From assembly GCF_026870155.1 (NCBI RefSeq), contig NZ_CP113975.1, positions 1,798,001-1,862,000 on the forward strand: 64,000 nt of DNA, given 5' to 3'. The DNA comes from Flavobacterium marginilacus. Its GTDB lineage: Bacteria; Bacteroidota; Bacteroidia; Flavobacteriales; Flavobacteriaceae. The translations under genes were made by a program, and so were the position numbers. Of the stretch, positions 53,591 through 62,074 are shown one piece after another. The stretch's first letter is position 1. Every line of letters begins with the position of its first letter. Below the pieces are notes generated by a model, which saw only the letters and a list, made by a program, of their open reading frames with translations, searched no databases and was not told the origin of the DNA.

Positions 53591-54088
53591 ATGAACGATG
53601 CACATTTACACATGGTAGTAAACCATTTTCCGATTATCGGAACCATTTTTGGATTTGGAATTTTGATAGCAGGATTGGTTTTAAAGAACAAGACCCTGAT
53701 GAATACCTCTTATGTATTATTAATTGTTGCGGCCATTTTTGGGGCAATCAGTATGGGTACAGGAGAAGGAGCAGAGGAGTTCGTTGAAGATATGCCAAAT
53801 GTCGGGAAACAGATTATTCACGAACACGAAGAGTTGGCCGAAAAATTAGCGGTATTGCTGTATGTTTTGGGAGCATTTTCGCTTGTTGGATTGTATCTGA
53901 ATTTTAAAAATCATGCCAAAGCAAAATTACTTTCTTTTTTGATTGTGGTTATTTCTGCCATCGGATTAGTTTTGGTTCAAAAAGTTGGAACTTCAGGAGG
54001 GGAAATTCGTCATACTGAAATTAGAGCTAATGCCAATACAATGGTTAACGGAGCCGTAAAACAATTGGAAGAAAAGGAAGAAGATTAA
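53591..54088 (+). CDS. DUF2231-like four-helix membrane protein
   Basis: A 165-residue protein with four hydrophobic helices (about 10-30, 38-58, 85-105, 112-130). It begins MNDAHLHMVVNHFP, a His-rich start typical of DUF2231 proteins, and has TGEGAEEFVEDMP in the first loop and HEHEELAEK before helix 3. Such proteins are frequent near metal-efflux genes and are thought to bind metal or haem; no function is established. It is the last gene of the efflux run, 67 bp after the adaptor, and is followed by a terminator. Confidence 0.65.
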   Translation: MNDAHLHMVVNHFPIIGTIFGFGILIAGLVLKNKTLMNTSYVLLIVAAIFGAISMGTGEGAEEFVEDMPNVGKQIIHEHEELAEKLAVLLYVLGAFSLVGLYLNFKNHAKAKLLSFLIVVISAIGLVLVQKVGTSGGEIRHTEIRANANTMVNGAVKQLEEKEED

Positions 54089-54130
54089 GGTTTAGATTTA
54101 TACTCGTCAAGGGATTGATATAAATCAAAA

Positions 54131-54155
54131 AAAATAGACTCAAGCGGTCTATTTT
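54131..54155 (+). terminator. Hairpin terminator of the efflux operon
   Basis: A 9-bp stem (54131-54139/54147-54155) followed by a run of T residues, 43 bp after the stop of the DUF2231-like gene. Confidence 0.75.
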
Positions 54156-54227
54156 TTTTTGATTATAAAGTTGAGTATAAAATGTTATTAAGCTAAGGTT
54201 TTCTAGCTATCTTTTTTCTAAATAAGG

Positions 54228-54291
54228 CTCGCAAAGAAGCGAAGTCGCAAAGTAATACGTTAACAACTTTGCGACTTCGCATCTTTGCGAG
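54228..54291. repeat. 25-bp-stem hairpin repeat, family C
   Basis: The inverted repeat 54228-54252/54267-54291 pairs at 24 of 25 positions with a 14-base loop. Its lengths and CTTTGCG/CGCAAAG motifs match the hairpins at 5280-5343 and 5570-5633. It sits between two convergent operons. Confidence 0.8.
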
Positions 54292-54325
54292 ATTGAATTT
54301 TATCCAAACTTAATAGCTTTGTTAT

Positions 54326-54365
54326 CGAGTGCAGTCGAAAGCTATAATTGTTTCGACTGCGCTCG
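54326..54365. repeat. Second intergenic hairpin between convergent operons
   Basis: A 15-bp stem (54326-54340/54351-54365, 14 of 15 paired) with a 10-base loop and the motif TCGAAA/TTTCGA. It lies 17 bp before the DUF3570 stop and may serve as its terminator or as a transcription barrier. Confidence 0.6.
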
Positions 54366-54381
54366 AATTGGCAATAAAATT

Positions 54382-55566
54382 TTATCTAAATTTAATATTA
54401 AGGCTTACAATGTCGGAAACCATGTTGGTGGTTCTGGTATAATGTCCATATCGCAATTCTAAAGTGTTCAAATGTTTGACACCAAAGACACCTTCGGGAG
54501 GTGTGAATTTAATGCCCATTCCAAAAAAGCCACTGTTAAATTTTGATAAATCATAATTACTGGTGTAATACTCATCTGCTGAGGTATGCTCGCCATGGGG
54601 CTTAAAGTATTTGGTTCCGCTCTGGGTATAATACCTGTAAAAAGGACTCAGTGAAAATGCCTGTGTTAATTTTACAGGAATTTCAAGGTCGACTGTATGT
54701 GACTTTATGCTCCAATCATCCGAATAATATCTGTAATAAGCTCTTAAAATTATGTTGTCTCCCAAGAAATAACTCGCCCTGATTCCTAGCGGAATTTTAA
54801 GCCTCGTATCCGGCATTTTTTCCTGGTGAACGGAACCGTCTGCAAAGTAAACGCGATGGAATGGAAGACTCAAATATCCATTCTGGCTGATAATGTCTCC
54901 AACAAGCATTATTTGGAGTTCCTTATTTATAATCTGGGAATAACTAAGTGTTCCTACGAAAGTATTTCGGTTAGCATTGTCATAACCTTGATGTCCGTAT
55001 GTTCGGAGTTCAATAGGTGCAATTAGTTTTAATTGGTCGATAAAGGTTTGGAATTTGGCCGTAAACTCACCATTTCTATCTTTTGTTTTTTGAGAAAAAC
55101 TAAGGTTCGCACCAAAAGACTGGTAATCAAATTCGCTTGAAGACGAAACACCTGCGCCAAAACTTCTCCCTTTATCTATATTTTCTCTAAGATAACTTAA
55201 AGATGGATAGAAACGAATGTCAGAAGATGAAGCTGATGAATTAGCACTTAAATCAATCATGTCTGAAGATGCAGAAGTATAATGATCAATTCCCGCTTCG
55301 ATATCAAAAGTGTGTCTGATTCCCGTTTGTCCGTACTTGACAAGTTTTACGTCTATGGTATTGGCAATATCGGTAAGATGTTCCGAGCCAATTCCTCCCG
55401 TAACGGCTGAATTATCTCCATCTTGGGTATAATAACTGGAAACTAAATTTACTTCCTCGACTTTTAACTTTCGGTTTTCATAATTTGTTGTATCCTTAGA
55501 AACGTTTTGTGCTTTTAATTGGAAAAATGCCAATAAAGCAAACCCTGATATGAATATTCTTTTCAT
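54382..55566 (-). CDS. DUF3570 outer-membrane beta-barrel protein
   Basis: A 394-residue protein with a signal peptide (SGFALLAFFQLKAQ). Alternating strands run along its length, with a Ser-rich loop (SANSSASSSD near 105), and it ends on an aromatic residue pattern (SLNIKFR) suiting an outer-membrane barrel. The order thioredoxin, ApbE, DUF4266, DUF3570 is a known conserved neighbourhood in Bacteroidota and Proteobacteria without an assigned function. It is the last gene of this four-gene minus-strand operon. Confidence 0.75.
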   Translation of the reverse strand: MKRIFISGFALLAFFQLKAQNVSKDTTNYENRKLKVEEVNLVSSYYTQDGDNSAVTGGIGSEHLTDIANTIDVKLVKYGQTGIRHTFDIEAGIDHYTSASSDMIDLSANSSASSSDIRFYPSLSYLRENIDKGRSFGAGVSSSSEFDYQSFGANLSFSQKTKDRNGEFTAKFQTFIDQLKLIAPIELRTYGHQGYDNANRNTFVGTLSYSQIINKELQIMLVGDIISQNGYLSLPFHRVYFADGSVHQEKMPDTRLKIPLGIRASYFLGDNIILRAYYRYYSDDWSIKSHTVDLEIPVKLTQAFSLSPFYRYYTQSGTKYFKPHGEHTSADEYYTSNYDLSKFNSGFFGMGIKFTPPEGVFGVKHLNTLELRYGHYTRTTNMVSDIVSLNIKFR

Positions 55567-55584
55567 TTTTTATATTATCAAAAA

Positions 55585-55818
55585 TTAATTACAGCCGCAT
55601 CCTCCGCCGCTTTTTCCTGAATTTGCTCCGGAAGCTCCTTCTCGGTAGGATTGAAAACTGAGTTCTGTTTTTTCGATTTTTCTGTTGGAAAGTACCATTT
55701 CAGAATCGTTGATTTTTCCTTTCTGGTATTCTTTCACAGGACTGCAGGAAGCAAAGAGCGTTGTCGATAAAACGATACCGCATGCAAGCAGGAGTCTTTT
55801 CTGATTAGGCTTTTTCAT
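55585..55818 (-). CDS. DUF4266 small lipoprotein with Cys-rich C-terminus
   Basis: A 77-residue lipoprotein (lipobox LFASC, Cys25). The tail ends GGGCGCN, the hallmark of DUF4266. Just before it is EGASGANSG, which resembles the D-G-x-S/T-G-A-T/S sites flavinylated by ApbE except for Asn at the usual acceptor position. Its start overlaps the ApbE stop by 4 bp (ATGA), so the two are translationally coupled. It is a plausible substrate or partner of ApbE; this is inference. Confidence 0.75.
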   Translation of the reverse strand: MKKPNQKRLLLACGIVLSTTLFASCSPVKEYQKGKINDSEMVLSNRKIEKTELSFQSYREGASGANSGKSGGGCGCN

Positions 55819-56765
55819 TTTAAACGGATATTTTTTGAGGTGTAAATTTTATTGTTGTCATCTATTATAATACAGTGTAAATCGGGTATCTGATCGATCA
55901 AAAACAAGCCGGCTTTGATTCCCATCACCGCTATTGGAGTTGCCATTGCATCTGCAAACTCAGCATTTGGCGCTATGATAGTGACACTTTTTATGCCTGA
56001 TATTGGAAGTCCTGTTTTTGGATCTATCGTATGTGAATATTTTTTGCCGTTGATTGTTACATATTTTTCATAATTCCCTGATGTAGCCACTGCGCTATTG
56101 GAAATTTCCATATAGGAGAAAGGCTTATTGGGAGAAACAGGATCGGCCACACCGATGGTCCATTTTTTGTTATCGGGCTGTTGTCCCCAAACGCAGAGGT
56201 CACCACTTGCATTAATAATTCCGCTTTTTACATTTTGTTTGAGAAGAATCTGTTTTGCCATTTCGGCGGCATATCCTTTTCCAATTCCACCAAAACCAAT
56301 CCGCATCCCTTTTTCTTTTAAAAAAACGGTTGTATTTTCTTTATCCAAAATAATATTTCGGTAATCAATGAGATGTACCATTTTTAAAGCAGTTTCACTG
56401 TCCGGCAGTTTGGTCATTGATCTGTCAAAATTCCACAGACTTTTATCAATGCTTCCGTACGAAATATCAAAAGCACCCTGGGTAATTTTGGATATGCCGA
56501 TGGATCTTTCAATGAGATTAAAAACTTCCTGGTCAACTTTTACGGGTTGAATGCCCGCATTTGCATTGATGAGATTGGTCTGGCTGTCATCGCTGTAAGT
56601 TGTAAGAAGCTTTTCAATTCTTTTGATTTCTTCTATGGCAGTCTCAATATGTCCATTGGCAGTCCTTTCATCAGCCGCTACAACGTTGATGGTAAATATG
56701 TTACCCATGAGTTTCAGGGATTGAGAATACTTTTGATCTTTATGCATATTATTTTCTGCTGTCAC
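55815..56765 (-). CDS. apbE: ApbE-family FAD:protein FMN transferase
   Basis: 316 residues from 56765; an in-frame ATG at 56745-56747 (MHKDQKYS) avoids the overlap with the thioredoxin gene and is also possible. Family motifs: GGIGKGYAAE near 175, INASGDLCVWG near 200, HTIDPKTGLP near 255 and DAMATPIAVMG near 280. ApbE moves FMN from FAD onto a Thr or Ser of a target protein, using Mg2+. No signal peptide or lipobox is visible, unlike the usual periplasmic ApbE, so it may act in the cytoplasm or the start may be mis-set. The neighbour DUF4266 may be the target. Confidence 0.85.
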   Translation of the reverse strand: MTAENNMHKDQKYSQSLKLMGNIFTINVVAADERTANGHIETAIEEIKRIEKLLTTYSDDSQTNLINANAGIQPVKVDQEVFNLIERSIGISKITQGAFDISYGSIDKSLWNFDRSMTKLPDSETALKMVHLIDYRNIILDKENTTVFLKEKGMRIGFGGIGKGYAAEMAKQILLKQNVKSGIINASGDLCVWGQQPDNKKWTIGVADPVSPNKPFSYMEISNSAVATSGNYEKYVTINGKKYSHTIDPKTGLPISGIKSVTIIAPNAEFADAMATPIAVMGIKAGLFLIDQIPDLHCIIIDDNNKIYTSKNIRLK

Positions 56766-57186
56766 AGATTGCTTTTATCTCGGCAGTCCATTCCTCAGGA
56801 CTGTTTTGAGGTTTTCCGTGCCATGTTTTAATTATTTTTCCGTTCGCGTCAAGCAGCAGTGTAAAAGGAAAGTTTCCTTCTTTGTTATATAATTCAGCTA
56901 GCTGTTCATTTTGCTTAACTTGTTCGGGCGTGCCTATGTTTTTCTTTTTTCTCGGAAAATCAGCATTAACAAGTACTAAATTTTTGTCTGCCATTTCTTT
57001 AAAAACCTCGCTTTGGATATAATCCCTGTGCAGTACAATACAAGGTCCGCACCAGTCCGATCCGGAGAAATTTAATAGTATCAGTTCGTTTTTTTCCTTT
57101 GCAGTTTTTTTTGCAATAGTAAAGTCAGTTTCCCAATTTATTGTAGGAATAAATGTTAAAAAAAGGAACATTGTTATCAGTTTCAT
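56749..57186 (-). CDS. Periplasmic thioredoxin-like protein
   Basis: A 145-residue protein with a short signal (MFLFLTFIPTINW) and active site GSDWCGPCIVLH near residue 49. The FTLLLDANGKIIKTWHG stretch gives the cis-Pro side. It is a paralogue of the 147-residue protein at 45394-45837. It heads the thioredoxin-ApbE-DUF4266-DUF3570 operon and could keep cysteines of the DUF4266 tail reduced; that is a guess from context. Confidence 0.85.
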   Translation of the reverse strand: MKLITMFLFLTFIPTINWETDFTIAKKTAKEKNELILLNFSGSDWCGPCIVLHRDYIQSEVFKEMADKNLVLVNADFPRKKKNIGTPEQVKQNEQLAELYNKEGNFPFTLLLDANGKIIKTWHGKPQNSPEEWTAEIKAICDSRK

Positions 57187-57503
57187 AATGATTGTTTTAG
57201 ATATACGAAATAACGAATTATAGCTGGTCTTATTTTTTTTCTCAGCTTAAGATTTAATTAATTTTAAAATCGGACAAAAAGGTTACTTCATATATTTAAT
57301 AAATTTACAGCATGAAGATTTAAAATTATTCTGACAAGAAATAGGTGTGGCAGCACCTGAAAAAAACACGAATTACACTAATTTACACGAATTTGTTTAT
57401 GAAAATTTGAATGATTCATGTCGATTTAAAACTTTATAATTAGTAAATAAATGCTTGATTTAAAGTTATTAAAAAAAATAAAATTAAAAATCTGAAATAT
57501 TCG
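57187..57503. other. Divergent promoter region with a MITE family B fragment
   Basis: 317 bp between divergent genes. A fragment at 57367-57393 matches the inner part of the family B termini (25 of 27 positions). No convincing promoter boxes were found. Confidence 0.45.
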
Positions 57504-60005
57504 ATGAATACAACTGAACAGGAATTAAAAGGACTAAGTTTTGACGAAGTAGTTGAAAATAGAAAAAAATTTGGAATCAATAAGAATGATTACAAAAAAG
57601 AGAACCGGTTTTTGGCTTTTCTAAAAATTGTATTTGCCGAACCAATGGTTGTTTTATTGCTTATTGCCTCTGCCATTTATTTTATCAACAGTCAATACAG
57701 TGATGCTGTTTTTCTTTCGGTTTCAATTTTATTAATTGTTGCCATATCACTTTATCAGGAAAAAAGAAGCCAAAATGCGCTGGCAAAATTACAGGAATTC
57801 ACAGAACCTTTATGCAAAGTCATTCGTGAAGGACAACAGCAGGATATAAAAACGCATGATATTGTGGTTGGAGATCTCGTCGTTATTGAAGAAGGCAGTA
57901 TGGTTCCTGCTGACGGTTTTATCATACGGTCGAATGATTTTTCAGTAAATGAATCGATACTAACCGGTGAATCGATGTCTGTTTTCAAGGATAGGAAAAA
58001 GGATGATAATACCGTTTTTTCAGGAACAACCGTTGTCAGCGGACTGGCTGTCATTCAGGTAACTGAGATTGGCAATCAGACCAATTTAGGGAAAATAGGA
58101 AGTAGCCTGGAAGCCATTTCAGAGGAGAAAACACCTTTAGAACTTCAGATTGGGAATTTTATAAAAAAAATGGTTTTTGCCGGAGCTTTAATGTTCATTT
58201 TGGTTTGGTGCATCAACTATATTAAACTTGGAAATATTCTTGGAAGCCTTTTGCTGGCACTAACTTTAGCGATGAGTATACTGCCGGAAGAGATTCCGGT
58301 TGCTTTTACAACATTTATGGCTCTCGGATCCCGCAGACTGATGAAGCTGGGAATTATTGTCAAGCAAATGAAAACGGTCGAAACATTAGGCAGTGCAACA
58401 GTAATCTGTACCGATAAGACCGGAACGATCACACAGAATAAGATGGAATTGGCAAGACTTTATGTGCCATCAGGTTCCGAGGTTTCAGCAGATACTTTCA
58501 GTGAATCAAAAGAAACAGAAGAACTCCTTACAATTGCTATGTGGGCAAGCGAGCCGATAGCTTTTGATCCAATGGAAATTGCCCTCCATAATGCTTATAA
58601 AAAATTCACCGATACAGATTTAAGAATTAGTTATAAAATGGTTCATGAATATCCTTTATCTGGCACTCCTCCAATGATGACGCATGTATTTCAAGAAGCT
58701 AATGGAAGTCGTATAATTGCTGCAAAAGGTGCACCCGAGGCTATTTTTGAAGTTTGTCATCTTTCAAAAGAAGAAAAAGAAAAGGTAACATTGGCTATGG
58801 AAAAACTGATGAGCAAAGGTTACAGGGTTCTTGGCGTTGCCAAAGGGGATCTGCAGGGTACTAATTTTCCGGAAACACAGCAGGAAATACCATTTATATT
58901 CAAAGGTTTGGTAGCTTTTTATGACCCGCCAAAAGACAATATTAAAGAGGTCTTACAGTCTTTTTATACAGCAGGAATAGGGGTGAAGATTATTACGGGT
59001 GATAATGCGCGTACTACAAATGCCATTGCGGAGGAAATTAACTTTTTGGGTTCCGATAAAGCGATTACGGGAGAAGAACTCATGAAGCTGAACGATGCAG
59101 AACTGCAAAGCAAAGTAATGAATATTAATGTATTTAGCAGAATGTTTCCCGAAGCTAAATTAAGGATTGTTAATGCCTTAAAAGCTAATGGACAGATCGT
59201 AGCCATGACAGGAGACGGTGTCAATGACGGTCCTTCGCTAAAATCGGCTCACATAGGCATTGCAATGGGAACAAAAGGTACGGCTATAGCCAAAGATGCA
59301 GCTTCTCTTATTCTTGTGGAAGATGATCTTTCTAAAATGGTGGATGCCGTTGCAATGGGCAGAAAGATTTATACCAATTTGAAAAAAGCTATTCAGTATA
59401 TCATTTCAATACACATTCCCATAATCCTGATTGTTTTCCTTCCGCTTGCTTTAGGGTGGATCTATCCTAATATATTCAGTCCTCTTCATGTAATTTTACT
59501 CGAACTTGTTATGGGACCAACCTGCTCCATAATATATGAAAACGAACCTGCAGAAGCTGATACGATGCAAAGAGGACCAAGACCGATGACTTCGACTTTT
59601 TTTAATATAAAAGAACTTACGATAAGTGTTTTACAAGGGATTGCTATAACTTTAGGAGTATTACTCATATATCAGTGGTCATTATATAATCAATGGGATG
59701 AAAATAGTACTAGGAGCATGGTCTTTCTGACTTTAATAACAGCCAATGTTGTGCTTACGCTGGTGAATAGGTCTTTTTATTATTCATTATTGGTGACACT
59801 TCAATACAAAAATGTTTTGATTCCTATAATAGTAGGCATTACTGTATTTTTGGTCACATTATTGTTTGCTATACCATATTTACGTTCTTTATTTAGTTTT
59901 GAATCAATTACATTTTTTCAATTAATTTCATGTATTTCAATAGGTTCACTATCTGTACTCTGGTTTGAAGGGGTGAAGTATTTTAGAAGAAGAAAAAGAG
60001 GCTAA
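57504..60005 (+). CDS. P2-type cation-transporting ATPase (Ca2+-ATPase-like)
   Basis: An 833-residue P-type ATPase. The actuator motif LTGES lies near 156, the phosphorylation motif CTDKTGTITQNKM near 304, the nucleotide domain spans about 320-560, and TGDGVNDGPSLKSA near 573 precedes the hinge. TM4 carries ILPEEIPVAF, the PEE(I/L)P-type ion site found in Ca2+-ATPase-like P2 enzymes rather than the CPC of copper pumps. There is no N-terminal metal-binding domain. It therefore probably moves Ca2+ or a similar cation; Mn2+ or Na+ cannot be excluded. It is monocistronic, ending at the bidirectional terminator. Confidence 0.88.
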   Translation: MNTTEQELKGLSFDEVVENRKKFGINKNDYKKENRFLAFLKIVFAEPMVVLLLIASAIYFINSQYSDAVFLSVSILLIVAISLYQEKRSQNALAKLQEFTEPLCKVIREGQQQDIKTHDIVVGDLVVIEEGSMVPADGFIIRSNDFSVNESILTGESMSVFKDRKKDDNTVFSGTTVVSGLAVIQVTEIGNQTNLGKIGSSLEAISEEKTPLELQIGNFIKKMVFAGALMFILVWCINYIKLGNILGSLLLALTLAMSILPEEIPVAFTTFMALGSRRLMKLGIIVKQMKTVETLGSATVICTDKTGTITQNKMELARLYVPSGSEVSADTFSESKETEELLTIAMWASEPIAFDPMEIALHNAYKKFTDTDLRISYKMVHEYPLSGTPPMMTHVFQEANGSRIIAAKGAPEAIFEVCHLSKEEKEKVTLAMEKLMSKGYRVLGVAKGDLQGTNFPETQQEIPFIFKGLVAFYDPPKDNIKEVLQSFYTAGIGVKIITGDNARTTNAIAEEINFLGSDKAITGEELMKLNDAELQSKVMNINVFSRMFPEAKLRIVNALKANGQIVAMTGDGVNDGPSLKSAHIGIAMGTKGTAIAKDAASLILVEDDLSKMVDAVAMGRKIYTNLKKAIQYIISIHIPIILIVFLPLALGWIYPNIFSPLHVILLELVMGPTCSIIYENEPAEADTMQRGPRPMTSTFFNIKELTISVLQGIAITLGVLLIYQWSLYNQWDENSTRSMVFLTLITANVVLTLVNRSFYYSLLVTLQYKNVLIPIIVGITVFLVTLLFAIPYLRSLFSFESITFFQLISCISIGSLSVLWFEGVKYFRRRKRG

Positions 60006-60036
60006 TACCATTTTGTTACCTTTTGCCAAAAAAAAT

Positions 60037-60070
60037 AAAACCTCCAAAATCATTCAGTTTTGGAGGTTTT
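60037..60070. terminator. Bidirectional hairpin terminator
   Basis: A perfect 13-bp stem (60037-60049/60058-60070) with an 8-base loop and A/T runs on both sides. It lies between the convergent ATPase and nucleosidase genes and can serve both. Confidence 0.85.
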
Positions 60071-60099
60071 TATTGGTTCTAAAAATGCTTTCTGATTTT

Positions 60100-60705
60100 T
60101 TAAAGTTTATCAGAGCTGCACTTATTTATTCCCAAAAGATTTCCATAAGCCATTGCTGCTTTATGAACCTGAATACTCCAGTCCTCAGCAGCATTATCAT
60201 CAGCGCCATCCGAGATGTATTTCAGACACAAAAATGGAATTTGTTCTTTCATGGCAATCATAGCCAAGGCATAGGCTTCCATATCCACAACATTATATAA
60301 CACTTCGGAGTGTTCCATCTCAAAACTATCGCCCGTTCCGCAGATTCCTTCCTGTAAACCGTCCATTTTTAAACCATATTCTAAAATAGGAGGTAAGCCA
60401 GATAGAGGAGTTTCATACAACTGAAAACCTAAACCGCGTACATCCATATCTCTTTGTATGAATTTGGTGCAGCAGACAATATCTCCTTTCTGAAAAAAGT
60501 TACTTCCAGCCGACCCCAGGTTCACAATCAATGAGGGTTTTTTATCTTGAATGATTTTTGTTAGTTCATAAGCGGCATTCACTTTTCCTATTCCTGTTAT
60601 AATAGTGTTGCACTCTTCAAAAACATCGGCAGCTTCGGAGGCTAAGGCAAAAGAGAATAAAGTGTTTCTTATTGAAAATGAGTGATCGGTATTTATATTT
60701 ATCAT
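60100..60705 (-). CDS. MTA/SAH nucleosidase-like phosphorylase-superfamily protein
   Basis: A 201-residue enzyme of the PNP/UDP family, slightly shorter than the usual 230 of MTA/SAH nucleosidase. Motifs: TGIGKVNAAYEL near 38, LIVNLGSAGS near 60, VDMEAYALA near 142 (ribose-binding Glu), and KYISDGADD near 162 (catalytic Asp). It would hydrolyse the glycosidic bond of a purine nucleoside such as methylthioadenosine or S-adenosylhomocysteine; futalosine or another nucleoside is possible. It is monocistronic. Confidence 0.8.
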   Translation of the reverse strand: MININTDHSFSIRNTLFSFALASEAADVFEECNTIITGIGKVNAAYELTKIIQDKKPSLIVNLGSAGSNFFQKGDIVCCTKFIQRDMDVRGLGFQLYETPLSGLPPILEYGLKMDGLQEGICGTGDSFEMEHSEVLYNVVDMEAYALAMIAMKEQIPFLCLKYISDGADDNAAEDWSIQVHKAAMAYGNLLGINKCSSDKL

Positions 60706-60730
60706 CGGTTTTTTTATTTTTTTGAATATG

Positions 60731-60738
60731 CAAAAATA
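60731..60738 (-). promoter_or_regulatory. Possible -7 box for nucleosidase gene (TATTTTTG)
   Basis: A full TAnnTTTG match on the minus strand, 26 bp upstream of the start codon, a sensible distance. No -33 element is evident. Confidence 0.35.
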
Positions 60739-60782
60739 TTCATTTTTGAGCTGTATTCTATTGGCCTAATCATAAAACCAAG

Positions 60783-60957
60783 GCATTCGCTTTTAAAAGT
60801 TTCTGACACGAATTTCACCAATTAACACTAATTCTTATCAAAATTGAAATCAAATTTTACAACTTTTACAGTTTCGAATATTTTGTGTAATTAAACAGCA
60901 ATCTTAATTCGTGCAGATTAGTGTAATTCGTGTCAGAAACTTTTAAAAGCGAATGCC
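60783..60957. mobile_element. MITE-like element, family B, with perfect 33-bp terminal inverted repeats
   Basis: 175 bp whose first 33 bases (60783-60815) are the exact reverse complement of its last 33 (60925-60957). The termini begin GGCATTCGC and end GCGAATGCC. Related copies with damaged left ends are at 10578-10755 and 23292-23460, and a fragment at 57367-57393. There is no coding sequence. Confidence 0.85.
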
Positions 60958-61072
60958 GTGTCATAAAACTATTATTATTGGCTTCAAAAATTTTTCTCTT
61001 TTATTGGTCTCAAATAAAGTTAAAAACTATGCACTTTAGTGTATTCGCTTTTTGCCTCTAAAAAATATTCAT

Positions 61073-61125
61073 TTGCCACGGATTCACAGATTTCAAAATC
61101 ATTTTTATCTGTGAATCTGTGGCAA
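61073..61125. repeat. Long intergenic palindrome
   Basis: A 19-bp stem (61073-61091/61107-61125) with one G-T pair and a 15-base loop, built from the same GCCAC-GATT-CACAGAT words as the family A elements. It may be a shortened relative. Confidence 0.6.
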
Positions 61126-61252
61126 TTTCATAAATTTTTCGGAATCCAATCTTGCAGATTTCCAGTTTATCATAGAACTAGACCTCTAAACTTTCAGTGT
61201 AGAGTGGTTTAGTTTATCATTATGTATTTTTAAATTAACTATATGAACAATA

Positions 61253-61284
61253 AAAGCCTGAATTTTTAAGTATTCAGGCTTTTA
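61253..61284. terminator. Hairpin terminator
   Basis: A 12-bp stem (61253-61264/61273-61284) flanked by A/T runs, about 90 bp past the stop of the DUF2892-like gene on the minus strand. It likely ends the second efflux operon. Confidence 0.65.
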
Positions 61285-61374
61285 ATTTTTATTTTTTTTC
61301 AAATAAAAAGCTATTTAAAAAAATAAGAGAGCTAATTTCCGTTGAAAACTTAGGAAACATAAATCTAAAATGGA

Positions 61375-61560
61375 TTAGTCTTTGATGCCAAGTTTGCTAA
61401 GGATATCTTCAAGTAAACACCATTTGGTGATTGATGATTGCAATAAATTAGCTCCTACAAATGCGGTAAACCAAAGGAAATTTTTGTTGACATAAATAGC
61501 CAGAAGTAAACTCAACAAGATAAAACTCCCCGCAACGGCTCTGATAATTCTATTTTTCAT
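61375..61560 (-). CDS. DUF2892-like small membrane protein
   Basis: A 61-residue protein with two hydrophobic segments (AVAGSFILLSLLLAIYV and FLWFTAFVGANLLQSS) and a C-terminal CLLEDILSKLGIK. The pattern, with a Cys after the second helix, fits the DUF2892/YgaP-type family, often found with rhodanese or RND metal-efflux genes. It is the last gene of the second efflux operon on the minus strand, separated by a small hairpin (61614-61633) from the PII-like gene. Confidence 0.7.
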   Translation of the reverse strand: MKNRIIRAVAGSFILLSLLLAIYVNKNFLWFTAFVGANLLQSSITKWCLLEDILSKLGIKD

Positions 61561-61613
61561 ATGTAAATAATATTTGTTTTTTTATTGGTAATGTGTAATT
61601 GCTTCGCCTGTTC

Positions 61614-61633
61614 GTCCCGATAATCATCGGGAC
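61614..61633. repeat. Small intercistronic hairpin
   Basis: A perfect 8-bp stem (61614-61621/61626-61633) with a 4-base loop between the PII-like and DUF2892-like genes. It lacks a U-run on the minus strand, so it is not an obvious terminator. It could protect or attenuate the mRNA. Confidence 0.5.
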
Positions 61634-61692
61634 TCGAGCCGCATATCTTCATTGGTGTTTTAAACCAATTCCCAGTCATGCTCATTTTATAT

Positions 61693-62001
61693 TTAATTTA
61701 TTTTTTCGATGTTTAATACAGCTATGTGAGTTTTTGAAGCAATATCCTGCTTGGAGTTTAGTTGTTCGATTTCTTCAAAAACAACTTCCATTTGTTGGCT
61801 TGGTAGAAAAGCATAGAACAGGGTAGAGTCGGTTTCTACCGTTTCAGCTGCAAACCAGTTGTTTTCAGTTTTTTCCGATTCGTTTAAATCTTTATGGCCT
61901 TTAACTTCTCTATAAGTAAAAGTGTTCACTTTTGATTTCTTAAGTATTGCTTTGACCTCAGAATCAAAAGCAGTAATGGCGGTTATTAGTACTAATTTCA
62001 T
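61693..62001 (-). CDS. PII-like small protein of efflux operon
   Basis: A 102-residue protein with a ferredoxin-like alternation of strands and helices resembling PII-type regulators (MKLVLITAITAFDSEVK start, FTYREVKGHKD, AVLNIEKIN end). Such proteins occur next to RND metal pumps, where they may sense a metal or nucleotide. The long T-loop segment is acidic and lacks the Tyr uridylylation motif of true PII. It lies 73 bp after the RND gene. Confidence 0.6.
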   Translation of the reverse strand: MKLVLITAITAFDSEVKAILKKSKVNTFTYREVKGHKDLNESEKTENNWFAAETVETDSTLFYAFLPSQQMEVVFEEIEQLNSKQDIASKTHIAVLNIEKIN

Positions 62002-62074
62002 TTTTAATCAGTTTAAATTTTAAAAAAATCAGGACTTGAATTTTAAGTTTAGACTTTCAAGCCCCGAAAAATAT

